Of a stretch of 64,000 bases of DNA, positions 19,362 through 27,978 are shown piece after piece. The stretch comes from Enterobacter mori (GTDB lineage: Bacteria > Pseudomonadota > Gammaproteobacteria > Enterobacterales > Enterobacteriaceae). Below the pieces are notes generated by a model that was given only the letters and a program-made list of their open reading frames with translations, made no database searches and was not told where the DNA came from. The position numbers and the translations under genes are program-made. Position 1 is the first letter of the stretch. Each line of letters opens with the position of its first letter. The stretch covers positions 2,914,001-2,978,000 of the forward strand of contig NZ_CP104285.1 of NCBI RefSeq assembly GCF_025244905.1. Reading direction: 5' to 3'.

Positions 19362-19745
19362 TTATTTCGTTAATTGCGCTTCCGCTTCGAGCAGCTCGGC
19401 TCTGGCCTCATCCAGCTTAGCGCGTTTTTTGGCAATCTTATCAGCACGCCCGGACGCGTTTGCCTCCTGTAACTCCTGTTCCCGCTCGCTCACCTTCTGC
19501 TGTTTTTTTAATACATCAGCCTCGCGATCTTTTTTGAGCGAAGCGTCAGTACAGGTTGCGACCACTTCTGCGTAGGCTTTTTTTAAGCCCTCCAGGCGAT
19601 AGCTATTTTCGTGCGTTTCCGCATAGCGCATTTGCTGCTCGATGTTTTGCCGTTTCGCCGCGCACCCCGTTAATGCTTCCTCCGCCAGGGCTGAAAAAGG
19701 AATGCTCATGGTCATCATTGCTGCAAACACTATTTTCTTATTCAT
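19362..19745 (-). CDS. DUF1090 family periplasmic protein (YqjC-like)
   Basis: 127 residues from the ATG at 19745; a GGAG ribosome site lies 9 bases upstream, within a longer in-frame GTG reading that is therefore rejected. A signal peptide (about 1-20, ending ALA) is followed by two Cys and a long highly charged coiled coil of Lys/Glu/Ala/Gln. The KIAKKRAKLDEARAEL pattern matches E. coli YqjC, the DUF1090 type member. Function unknown. It is the first of three leftward genes (with the TraF_2 protein and the autotransporter) but is separated by 181 bp, so one operon is not assured. Confidence 0.8.
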   Translation of the reverse strand: MNKKIVFAAMMTMSIPFSALAEEALTGCAAKRQNIEQQMRYAETHENSYRLEGLKKAYAEVVATCTDASLKKDREADVLKKQQKVSEREQELQEANASGRADKIAKKRAKLDEARAELLEAEAQLTK

Positions 19746-20054
19746 CTTTTGCTTCTCCACTTATTTTACTCGACTGATTAGAGTAACTTCGGCGGAAGGA
19801 AGATTTTCTGAAATTTTTATCGTTGACGATGCCAACAGGACAGGACTGCCCATCATCCGATCTTGCCTATGGGAGTTTTGTCACTGAAACAAAACGGCAT
19901 AAGTGTTTGAATAGCGACCGAGAGAGGGGTCTGGCACGTGCGGAAAAATTCCCCTCTGCTCCGTTTTATTGTTGCCTTCATGCCGGGTTCTTTGGCATGT
20001 TAACAGCACATCACCTTCCCATTTTGTTCATGTGACGAGTTTGCGAGCAAAGCG
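19746..20054. other. 309-bp gap upstream of mtfA and the DUF1090 gene
   Basis: A divergent intergenic region that must hold the promoters of both mtfA (rightward) and the DUF1090 gene (leftward). I see no tRNA, no clear inverted repeat and no ORF with a plausible ribosome site. Nothing specific can be assigned. Confidence 0.5.
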
Positions 20055-20852
20055 ATGATTAAGTGGCCCTGGAAAACGAATGAGGCTGGCCGGGATACGG
20101 CGCTGCCGTGGGATGACGCGCTGGCGATCCCTGTTCTGGCTAATCTTAAGCCGGATGAACAATCGAAACTGGTTCAGATGGCGGATCGTTTTTTGCAGCA
20201 AAAACGCCTGGTTCCACTGCAAGGGTTCGAGCTGGATGCGCTGAAAAATGCCCGTATCGCCCTGCTTTTCTGTCTGCCGGTGCTGGAGCTCGGCATTGAG
20301 TGGCTGGATGGCTTCCACGAAGTGCTGATCTACCCAGCCCCCTTTATCGTCGATGACGAATGGGAGGATGACATCGGGCTGGTGCACAACCAGCGCGTGG
20401 TGCAGTCCGGGCAGAGCTGGCAGCAAGGGCCGATCATCCTTAACTGGCTGGATATTCAGGACTCGTTTGATGCCTCAGGCTTTAACCTGATTGTTCATGA
20501 AGTGGCGCACAAGCTGGATACCCGCAACGGCGATCGCGCCAGCGGCGTGCCGCTGATCCCGCTTCGTGAAGTGGCCGGATGGGAGCACGACCTGCATGCG
20601 GCGATGGAGAACATCCAGGATGAGATAGACCTGGTGGGGGAAAGCGCGGCCAGTATTGACGCCTATGCCGCAACCGATCCTGCCGAGTGTTTTGCGGTGC
20701 TGTCAGAGTATTTCTTTAGCGCACCAGAACTCTTTGCCCCGCGCTTCCCGGCGCTGTGGCAGCGTTTTTGCCAGTTTTACCAACAGGATCCGTTGCAACG
20801 TCTGCGGCGAAACGAAGAGCCAGGCGGTAATACGTCCCGCCAGGTCCATTAA
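20055..20852 (+). CDS. mtfA: MtfA, Mlc-titrating peptidase
   Basis: 265 residues, the same length as E. coli MtfA (YeeI). The zinc peptidase motif HEVAH lies at residues 148-152, with the downstream [14 protein letters not shown] segment supplying the third ligand as in anthrax lethal-factor-like folds. MtfA binds the glucose repressor Mlc and so affects ptsG expression; it also has aminopeptidase activity. In K-12 asnT follows mtfA; here the aerobactin locus lies between mtfA and the first tRNA-Asn. Its last 4 bases overlap the stop of the opposing shiF-like gene. Confidence 0.97.
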   Translation: MIKWPWKTNEAGRDTALPWDDALAIPVLANLKPDEQSKLVQMADRFLQQKRLVPLQGFELDALKNARIALLFCLPVLELGIEWLDGFHEVLIYPAPFIVDDEWEDDIGLVHNQRVVQSGQSWQQGPIILNWLDIQDSFDASGFNLIVHEVAHKLDTRNGDRASGVPLIPLREVAGWEHDLHAAMENIQDEIDLVGESAASIDAYAATDPAECFAVLSEYFFSAPELFAPRFPALWQRFCQFYQQDPLQRLRRNEEPGGNTSRQVH

Positions 20853-22063
20853 GCTTTTTCAGCATGGGGACGCGCGGAGCAGCGTACCCCTATGCTCAGC
20901 AGCAAAAACAGCAGCGCCATTCCCCATGCGGCAGCAATTAAAAACGACTCACCATAAAAGCGGGTCACGACAGGCACCAGCATCGCACTCACCCCGTATC
21001 CTAACGTATGGCTGGTGGCGATAACTCCCGCCCCTTTCCCTGTCGTCAACCTGTCGTTCAGCAGCAATTGATACCCTGGCGTTGCCATTGCGGCGCCCAG
21101 CGATGTCATCACAATTCCCACGTAGAAAAGCGCGAGATCCGCGACATACATCAGTCCAAGCCCCGTCACCATCAGCACTGCAGCGAGACACAGCAGCGTC
21201 ATCGGGCTGAAATGCTGCGGGCGAACCACCAGAAACTGGGCGGCGAGCGTGGCCAGTGCAGCCAGGCTCAGCAGCATCGCAACATGATGGCTGATTTGCA
21301 CCGGGTCGCCCTGTAGCAGCGGATTCAGATGCGGTGACAGGCCAAGCTGCATCAGGCTCACCAGCGCCGCCAGCAGCAGTGCCAGCCCGAGGAACGGCAG
21401 CATCGATACCTGTAGCCGGGTCGACTGATGCGCCACCGGCGGCAGCGGCGGATCGGCGGCTTCGCGCAGCACCAGCAGCAGTGCGATGAAGGGCGCTATT
21501 GCCATCAGCCAGAGCGGCGCCACCGGGTTAACGCTGAGCATCAGCGCCGCCAGCGGCGGCCCCAGCAGACGTCCGCAGCTGAGACCCGAGCTAATGGTCG
21601 CCAGCGCGGCCATGCGCTTATCCAGTCCTGCTCGCTGGATAGCCCACGTCTGTGCGGCGGGCACCAGCCCGGAGACCGTCAGGCCGTACAACGTGCGCGA
21701 AAGCACAAGCCCCGCCAGTCCCCACAGGCCATTGAGCATGCCGCCGTTGCTCATCGCCCAGACCACCAGCGCCATCACCAGGAAACTGGCGAGATAGCCA
21801 CCGAGGGAGGCGACCATAACCACCTTACAGCCGTGCCGTTCGCTCTGACGACCCCACCAGGGAGAGGCGGGTAAAAAGAGCATTGAGCCAAACATCAACA
21901 GCCCCGCCCAGACGGAGAGTGAGAGTCCGGTCAGAGAGACCAGCTGCGGCAGCATGACCAGCAAACCATTTTGCCCGATACCTAATAAACCTGCGCACAG
22001 CGCCAGGGGCCAGTTCGCTTTCGGGGTGACGTTGTCCATCAGAGTTTCAGAGTATGGGTTCAT
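20849..22063 (-). CDS. shiF: ShiF-like MFS transporter of the aerobactin locus
   Basis: 404 residues, or 396 from a second ATG at 22039. About twelve hydrophobic segments in two groups of six and a GR-type loop ([10 protein letters not shown] near residue 70) indicate a major facilitator. In Shigella SHI-2 and ColV plasmids a shiF gene sits divergently upstream of iucA in the same arrangement, and ShiF-type proteins are implicated in aerobactin export. It diverges from iucA across 138 bp, so the central Fur box could control both directions. Confidence 0.85.
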   Translation of the reverse strand: MNPYSETLMDNVTPKANWPLALCAGLLGIGQNGLLVMLPQLVSLTGLSLSVWAGLLMFGSMLFLPASPWWGRQSERHGCKVVMVASLGGYLASFLVMALVVWAMSNGGMLNGLWGLAGLVLSRTLYGLTVSGLVPAAQTWAIQRAGLDKRMAALATISSGLSCGRLLGPPLAALMLSVNPVAPLWLMAIAPFIALLLVLREAADPPLPPVAHQSTRLQVSMLPFLGLALLLAALVSLMQLGLSPHLNPLLQGDPVQISHHVAMLLSLAALATLAAQFLVVRPQHFSPMTLLCLAAVLMVTGLGLMYVADLALFYVGIVMTSLGAAMATPGYQLLLNDRLTTGKGAGVIATSHTLGYGVSAMLVPVVTRFYGESFLIAAAWGMALLFLLLSIGVRCSARPHAEKA

Positions 22064-22135
22064 AAAATTGTGAAGATAGTGTCAATAAATATGTGGAAAT
22101 TATGAAGTTTATGAAAACAAATATTGCAAAAATAG

Positions 22136-22179
22136 TTGCGACTGTAAACAGAATGAATATCATAACGAGAATTATTATC
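22136..22179 (+). promoter_or_regulatory. iuc promoter with Fur box
   Basis: A candidate -35 TTGCGA (22136-22141) and -10 TATCAT (22158-22163), 16 bp apart. Overlapping and following the -10 is a 19-base Fur-box-like sequence at 22161-22179 that matches 15 of 19 positions of GATAATGATAATCATTATC. The iucA ATG follows at 22202 with GAGG 7 bases upstream. Iron repression of the operon is therefore expected. Confidence 0.75.
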
Positions 22180-22201
22180 AGTCATGGAATGAGGTACTTT
22201 T

Positions 22202-23944
22202 ATGCGTGCTCTGCCCCGCTCCGCCGGTACAGACGTTGCGGCCCAGTGTTTTTTGAACGCGCTGCTGCGCGAAACGAAGGACTGGCGCTATCACCCCGCT
22301 ACCGCTGCGGATGAGTTATCGCAGATTCATATCCCGCTTTCCCAGACCCAGGCTATTCGGGTTCCAGTACGCTATTTTTCCCCCACCCAGCATCACCAGT
22401 ATCGTTTTCCGGCAACGCTGATCCACGCCGAAAGCGATAGCGGTGACGCCGTCACTTTTACGCAATTGGTTGATTTAATTCTTGAAAAATCATCCGTAAA
22501 AGGCTCACTGGATAACGAAACGCTAGCTCGCTTTAAACAGCGCGTTCTTGAAAGCCATGCGCACACCTGGCAGGCGATCGATCTGCGCCACAGCTGGGCA
22601 ACCTTGCGCGATAAACCGCTGACGTTTGCCGACGCGGAACAGGCGCTGCTGGTCGGCCACGCGTTTCACCCTGCGCCAAAATCTCACGAGCCGTTCAACG
22701 AAACCGAGGCGCGTCGCTATCTGCCTGATTTCGCCTCCCGCTTCCCGCTGCGCTGGTTTGCCGTTGAGAGCACGCTCATTGCCGGTGATAGCCTGAACGT
22801 CTCCCTGCGCGAACGTCTGCTGCGCTTCGCCGCACAGAGCGCGCCGGAACTGCTCGGCCACTTCACCGACACTCGCTGGCTGCTGCCGATGCATCCGTGG
22901 CAGGCCGACTATTTGCTGGAGCAGGCGTGGTGCCAGCGTCTGGCGGAAAACGGTTCACTACAGGACCTGGGTGAAGCGGGCGCGCAGTGGCTGCCCACCA
23001 GCTCGTCGCGCTCGCTGTACAGCGAAACCAACAGAGACATGATTAAGTTCTCCCTCAGCGTGCGTCTGACCAACTCCGTGCGCACGCTGTCGGTGAAAGA
23101 AGTTAAGCGCGGAATGCGCCTTGCGCGCCTGGCAAAAACGGAACGCTGGCAAGATTTGCAGGCACGCTACCCGACCATGCGCGTGATGCAGGAAGACGGC
23201 TGGGCGGGGCTGCGTGACGAAAACGGCATCGTTCAGGAAGAGAGCCTGATGGCCCTGCGCGTCAATCTGCTGTTCGATACGCCAGAGACCCAGACCAACG
23301 TGCTGGTGAGCCTGACGCAGGCCGCGCCGGACGGTGGTGACAGCCTGCTTGCCGCGGCGGTGCGCCGTCTGAGCCAGCGTCTGGATTTACCCCTCGACCG
23401 GGCCGCCCGCTGCTGGCTCGACGCCTATTGCGATCGCGTGTTACTCCCGCTGTTCAGCGCCGAGGCGGACTACGGCCTTGTCCTGCTGGCACACCAGCAA
23501 AATATCCTCGTTGAGATGCAGCAGGATTTCCCCGTCGGGCTTATCTACCGCGACTGCCAGGGCAGCGCATGGACCGAAGGGGCCGATGCGTGGCTGAAAG
23601 AGGCGGGCGAAACGGAGGTTGAAAACCGCTTCGGTGAGAGCCAGCTGCTGCGCTACTTCCCGTACTACCTGCTGCTGAACTCGACCCTTGCCGTCACCGC
23701 CGCCCTTGCCGCCGCCGGTTTCGACAGCGAGGAGAGCCTGATGTCCCGGGTACGCGACGCGCTGACGGAGCTGCGCCGCACGGCGAAGCAGACCCGCTGC
23801 CTCGACTACGTGCTCGACAGCCCGACCTGGAACTGCAAAGGCAACTTCTTCTGCTATCTGCACGATCGCAATGAAAACACCATCGTCGATCCGGCGGTGA
23901 TCTATTTCGACTTTAGCAACCCGTTTTACAAGGAGAAGGCGTGA
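22202..23944 (+). CDS. iucA: IucA, aerobactin synthetase subunit
   Basis: 580 residues (ColV IucA 574). The SATDVAAQCFLN-type N-terminus, the SPTQHHQYRFPATL segment near residue 65, and the HPWQADYLL and TSSSRSLYSETNRDMIKFSL motifs (about 225-285) define the NRPS-independent siderophore synthetase fold. IucA condenses citrate with the first N6-acetyl-N6-hydroxylysine using ATP. It is the first gene of iucABCD-iutA; the stop overlaps iucB as TGATG. Confidence 0.97.
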   Translation: MRALPRSAGTDVAAQCFLNALLRETKDWRYHPATAADELSQIHIPLSQTQAIRVPVRYFSPTQHHQYRFPATLIHAESDSGDAVTFTQLVDLILEKSSVKGSLDNETLARFKQRVLESHAHTWQAIDLRHSWATLRDKPLTFADAEQALLVGHAFHPAPKSHEPFNETEARRYLPDFASRFPLRWFAVESTLIAGDSLNVSLRERLLRFAAQSAPELLGHFTDTRWLLPMHPWQADYLLEQAWCQRLAENGSLQDLGEAGAQWLPTSSSRSLYSETNRDMIKFSLSVRLTNSVRTLSVKEVKRGMRLARLAKTERWQDLQARYPTMRVMQEDGWAGLRDENGIVQEESLMALRVNLLFDTPETQTNVLVSLTQAAPDGGDSLLAAAVRRLSQRLDLPLDRAARCWLDAYCDRVLLPLFSAEADYGLVLLAHQQNILVEMQQDFPVGLIYRDCQGSAWTEGADAWLKEAGETEVENRFGESQLLRYFPYYLLLNSTLAVTAALAAAGFDSEESLMSRVRDALTELRRTAKQTRCLDYVLDSPTWNCKGNFFCYLHDRNENTIVDPAVIYFDFSNPFYKEKA

Positions 23945-24891
23945 TGGCCATTGCGAATATCGTCCATTCCGGCTACGGCTTTCGCTGCACAGCCACGGAA
24001 AAAAACCTGCCGCTGACGCTGGGTCTTGACGGCAGCGCGGTGCTGGAGCGTCTGAATGGGCTCCCGGACGGCTGGCTGGTCGAGGCGCTGGATCAGCTGT
24101 TTGTTGCCGCACCCGCGCTGACCGGCATTACCCTGCCCTGGGCAACCTGGCAGGATGAACCCCAGGCGCAGGCGCTATTTCGTCTGGCAAGCGGAGATTA
24201 TCTGGCGCGTGAAATCTTCTGGCAGCTGCCGCTGTGGCTGAAAGGCGAACAATCACAGGCCAGCGGCGGGATGCAGTTTGATGAGAGCCGTCAGCTGTAC
24301 TTCCCGCTGCGTCCTCGCCGCCCGCAGGGCGAAGTGTACCGCCGTTACGATCCGCAAATTAAGCGTACCCTCAGCTTCCGCGTGGCCGACGTGGCGCTCG
24401 ACGGCGAGCGTTTTACCCAATGGATGAACAACCCGCGCGTGAACGCCTTCTGGGAGATGGCCGGCCCGCAGGCCGAGCAAGAAAGCTACCTGCGTCGTCT
24501 GCTTGACTCGACCTACTGCTACCCGGTTATCGGCTGCTTCGATGACCAGCCGTTCGGCTATTTTGAGCTCTACTGGGCAGCAGAAGACCGCATTGGCCGC
24601 CACTACCGCTGGCAGCCCTTTGACCGCGGGCTGCACATGCTGGTGGGTGAAGAGCACTGGCGCGGCGCGCAGTACATCCGCAGCTGGCTGCGCGGACTGA
24701 GCCACTATCTGTATCTCGATGAACCGCGCACCACGCGCATTGTCGCCGAGCCGCGCTTCGACAACCAGCGCCTGTTCCGCCACCTTGCATCCGCCGGTTT
24801 TGACACGGTGAAAGAGTTCGATTTCCCGCACAAGCGTTCGCGCCTCATCATGAGCGAGCGTCACCGCTTCTTCAGCGAGGTGGAACTGTGA
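23944..24891 (+). CDS. iucB: IucB, N6-hydroxylysine O-acetyltransferase
   Basis: 315 residues from the ATG at 23944; a GTG one codon upstream is also in frame. The C-terminal GNAT-like domain shows the PRPQGEVYRRYDP segment, the FTQWMNNPRVNAFWEMAG motif and the IGRHYRWQPFDRGLHMLVGE segment seen in aerobactin and mycobactin acyltransferases. It transfers acetyl from acetyl-CoA to N6-hydroxylysine. Tight overlaps with iucA and iucC show one translationally coupled unit. Confidence 0.97.
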   Translation: MAIANIVHSGYGFRCTATEKNLPLTLGLDGSAVLERLNGLPDGWLVEALDQLFVAAPALTGITLPWATWQDEPQAQALFRLASGDYLAREIFWQLPLWLKGEQSQASGGMQFDESRQLYFPLRPRRPQGEVYRRYDPQIKRTLSFRVADVALDGERFTQWMNNPRVNAFWEMAGPQAEQESYLRRLLDSTYCYPVIGCFDDQPFGYFELYWAAEDRIGRHYRWQPFDRGLHMLVGEEHWRGAQYIRSWLRGLSHYLYLDEPRTTRIVAEPRFDNQRLFRHLASAGFDTVKEFDFPHKRSRLIMSERHRFFSEVEL

Positions 24892-26630
24892 ACGCGCGCT
24901 GGCAGAAAGTGAACCGCGAGATGGTGGCAAAGATCCTTGCCGAGCTGGAATACGAAGGTACCCTGCGCGCTGAGCCGGTTCCGTCGGACGGCTGGCGCAT
25001 CACCATGGGCAGCGAGTCCTGGCAGTTTCGCGCCGCGCGCGGGATCTGGGGCTGGCTGCATATTGATCCGGACAGTCTGACCACCGCCAGCGGCGATGCC
25101 GTGGAGGCGGAAAGCGCGCTCCTGCAACTCGCGAAAGTGCTGGAGATGAGCGACGCGCAAACGGCAGAGCACATGGAGGATCTCTACGCCACGCTGCGCG
25201 GCGACATGCAGCTGCTTCAGGCGCGTGAAGCGCTGGACGCGGACGCGCTGATCCACCTCGACCCGGACGAATTACAGTGTCTGATGAGCGGTCATCCGAA
25301 GTTTATTTTCAACAAGGGTCGCCGCGGCTGGGGGCTGGACGCGCTGCGTCAGTACGCGCCTGAGTATCGTGGACGTTTTCGTCTGCACTGGGTCGCCGTT
25401 CAGCGGGAGCATCTGGTCTGGAGCAGCGACGCCGATTGCGATATCAACGCTCTGCTGGCGAGCGCCATGGACAACGCCGAGCGCGCCCGCTTTGACGCCC
25501 GCTGGCAGGCGCTGGGTCTCAACGACGGCTGGCTGCCGGTGCCGCTGCACCCGTGGCAGTGGCAGCAGAAAATTGCCATTCATTTCCTGGCGCAGCTCGC
25601 GCGCGGAGAGATGGTGGAGCTGGGCGAGTTTGGCGATGAGTATCTGGCGCAGCAGTCCCTGCGAACCCTCACCAACGCCAGCCGTCGCGCGCCGTTTGAC
25701 ATCAAGCTGCCGCTGACCATCTACAATACCTCCTGCTATCGCGGCATTCCGGGCAAGTACATTGCCGCCGGGCCGCTGGCCTCGCGTTGGCTGCAGCAGC
25801 AGTTCGCCACCGACGCCACGCTTGCCCGCTCCGGCGCGCAGGTGTTGGGCGAACCCGCTGCCGGATATCTGTCGCATCCGGGCTATGCCGCGTTGCCGAA
25901 AGCGCCCTACCGCTATCAGGAGATGCTGGGCGTAATCTGGCGCGAGAACCCATCCTGTTATTTAGAGGACGGTGAGCAGGCGGTGCTGATGGCGGCGCTA
26001 ATGGAAACCGACAACGCCGGGCGTCCGCTGATTGACGCGTGGATCCAACGCTCGGGGTTAAGCGCCGACGCGTGGCTGGAAAAGCTGTTTGAAGCAACGG
26101 TTCTCCCGTTCTATCACCTGCTCTGCCGCTACGGCGTGGCGCTGATCGCCCACGGCCAGAACGTGACGCTGGTGATGAAGGACTATGTGCCGCAGCGCAT
26201 CCTGCTGAAGGATTTCCAGGGCGATATGCGTCTGGTGGATGAAGACTTCCCGCAGGCGCAGAGCCTGCCGGAGCAGGTGAAGGCCGTCACGGCACGCCTC
26301 AGCGCGGATTACATCATTCACGACCTGCAAACCGGCAACTTTGTGACGGTGCTGCGTTTTATCTCGCGCCTCACCCTGCAATGCGGCGTCAGCGAAACCC
26401 GTTTCTACCAGATCCTGGCGCAGGTGTTACACCGCTATATGGCCGCGCATCCGGAGCTTGCGGAGCGCTTCGCGACGTTCGACCTGTTCAAGCCGCAGAT
26501 TATTCGCGTGATCCTCAACCCGGTCAAACTAACCTTCTCCGAACACGACGGCGGCAGCCGCATGCTGCCGAACTACGTTACCGACCTTGATAACCCTCTT
26601 TTTCTCGCCTCCCGGGAGTCCGCGCAATGA
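24888..26630 (+). CDS. iucC: IucC, aerobactin synthase
   Basis: 580 residues with a GTG start overlapping the iucB stop. NIS synthetase motifs are present: GHPKFIFNKGRRGWG (about 130-145), PLHPWQWQQKI (near 220) and RTLTNASRRAPFDIKLPLTIYNT (about 255-277, read in parts), plus the C-terminal LLKDFQGDMRLV and HDLQTGNFVTVL segments. IucC adds the second acylated hydroxylysine to complete aerobactin. It is homologous to IucA but distinct, as in all known aerobactin loci. Confidence 0.97.
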   Translation: MNARWQKVNREMVAKILAELEYEGTLRAEPVPSDGWRITMGSESWQFRAARGIWGWLHIDPDSLTTASGDAVEAESALLQLAKVLEMSDAQTAEHMEDLYATLRGDMQLLQAREALDADALIHLDPDELQCLMSGHPKFIFNKGRRGWGLDALRQYAPEYRGRFRLHWVAVQREHLVWSSDADCDINALLASAMDNAERARFDARWQALGLNDGWLPVPLHPWQWQQKIAIHFLAQLARGEMVELGEFGDEYLAQQSLRTLTNASRRAPFDIKLPLTIYNTSCYRGIPGKYIAAGPLASRWLQQQFATDATLARSGAQVLGEPAAGYLSHPGYAALPKAPYRYQEMLGVIWRENPSCYLEDGEQAVLMAALMETDNAGRPLIDAWIQRSGLSADAWLEKLFEATVLPFYHLLCRYGVALIAHGQNVTLVMKDYVPQRILLKDFQGDMRLVDEDFPQAQSLPEQVKAVTARLSADYIIHDLQTGNFVTVLRFISRLTLQCGVSETRFYQILAQVLHRYMAAHPELAERFATFDLFKPQIIRVILNPVKLTFSEHDGGSRMLPNYVTDLDNPLFLASRESAQ

Positions 26631-27952
26631 AAACCTATGATTTCATCGGCATTGGTATTGGCCCGTTTAACCTCAGCATCGCCGCGCTGGCGGAAGGGCT
26701 GGACGGCTTTAGCTCGCTGTTCCTTGAACGCAAGCCGCACTTCTCCTGGCATCCGGGGATGATGGTGCCGGACTGCCACATGCAGACCAGCTTCCTGAAA
26801 GACCTGGTCAGCGCCGTGGAGCCGACCAACCGCCACAGCTTCCTGAACTACCTGGTGCAGCGCAAAAAGTTCTATCGCTTCCTGACCACCGAGCAGCGCA
26901 CCGTCTCCCGCGAGGAGTTTGCCGACTACCTGTGCTGGGCGGCGGAAAACCTCACCAACCTCGCCTTCAGCCAGCAGGTACAGCAGGTGAGCTTTGATGA
27001 GAAAAGCGGTCTGTTTGAGGTGGTGACCCAGCGGGATCGCTTCCTGGCCCGCCACGTCTGCGTGGGGATCGGTAAGCAGATCAACCTGCCGGACTGCGTC
27101 ACGATGCAGGACGATAGCTGCTTCCACGCCAGCGAGATGATGCTGCGTACGCCGGATCTCACGGGCAAGCGCGTTACCGTTGTCGGCGGTGGCCAGAGCG
27201 GTGCCGACCTGTTCCTGAATATCTTCCGCGGTGAATGGGGCCAGCCGCGGAGCCTGAACTGGGTATCGCGCCGCAACAACTACAACGCGCTGGATGAAGC
27301 CGCCTTTGCCAACGAATACTTCACGCCGGAGTACGTGGACAGCTTCTCCACGCTCGGCGAAGAGGCGCGCCGTCAGATGCTGCACGAGCAGAAGATGACC
27401 TCCGACGGCATCACTACCGAGTCACTGCTGGCGATTTACCGCGCCATGTACCACCGCTTCGAAGTGCTGCGTGAAAAACCCTGGGCGCACCTCCTGCCGT
27501 CCCGCTCGGTGACGGCCCTCACGCGCCAGGAAAACGGACAGCGCCTGAGCATTCAGCATCATCTCGATGGCGGTCAGGAACAGCTGGAGAGCGACGTGGT
27601 GATTTTCGCCACCGGCTACCGCACCGTGCAGCCTGCGTTCCTCGCGCCGCTGTCTCATCGTCTCCATCGGGATACGGATGAAGCCTTCTGCATTAACAAC
27701 GATTTCACCCTTGAATGGGACGGCCCGCAGAACAACCGCCTGTTTGCCGTAAACGCCGGGATGCACCGTCTCGGCATTGCCGAACCCCAGCTCAGCCTGA
27801 TGGCCTGGCGCGCGGCGCGAATTCTGAATCGCGCTCACGATGACGAGCCGTTTGAACTGGCGACCACCCCTGGCGTTATCCACTGGCGAAGCACCGCCAG
27901 CCCGGAGAGTAGCCAGGTTTTTAAATCTTTAGCAAAAACGACCGAGTACTGA
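26627..27952 (+). CDS. iucD: IucD, L-lysine N6-monooxygenase
   Basis: 441 residues. The FAD-binding GIGIGPFNLS motif is at residues 4-13, an NADPH-binding VVGGGQSGADLF motif near residue 185, and the ATGYR segment near 325, the features of flavin N-hydroxylating monooxygenases. It performs the first step of aerobactin synthesis, N6-hydroxylation of lysine. The ATG overlaps the iucC stop by 4 bases; iutA follows after 26 bp. Confidence 0.98.
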   Translation: MKTYDFIGIGIGPFNLSIAALAEGLDGFSSLFLERKPHFSWHPGMMVPDCHMQTSFLKDLVSAVEPTNRHSFLNYLVQRKKFYRFLTTEQRTVSREEFADYLCWAAENLTNLAFSQQVQQVSFDEKSGLFEVVTQRDRFLARHVCVGIGKQINLPDCVTMQDDSCFHASEMMLRTPDLTGKRVTVVGGGQSGADLFLNIFRGEWGQPRSLNWVSRRNNYNALDEAAFANEYFTPEYVDSFSTLGEEARRQMLHEQKMTSDGITTESLLAIYRAMYHRFEVLREKPWAHLLPSRSVTALTRQENGQRLSIQHHLDGGQEQLESDVVIFATGYRTVQPAFLAPLSHRLHRDTDEAFCINNDFTLEWDGPQNNRLFAVNAGMHRLGIAEPQLSLMAWRAARILNRAHDDEPFELATTPGVIHWRSTASPESSQVFKSLAKTTEY

Positions 27953-27978
27953 CACACACATTCAGGATCAACATAACA

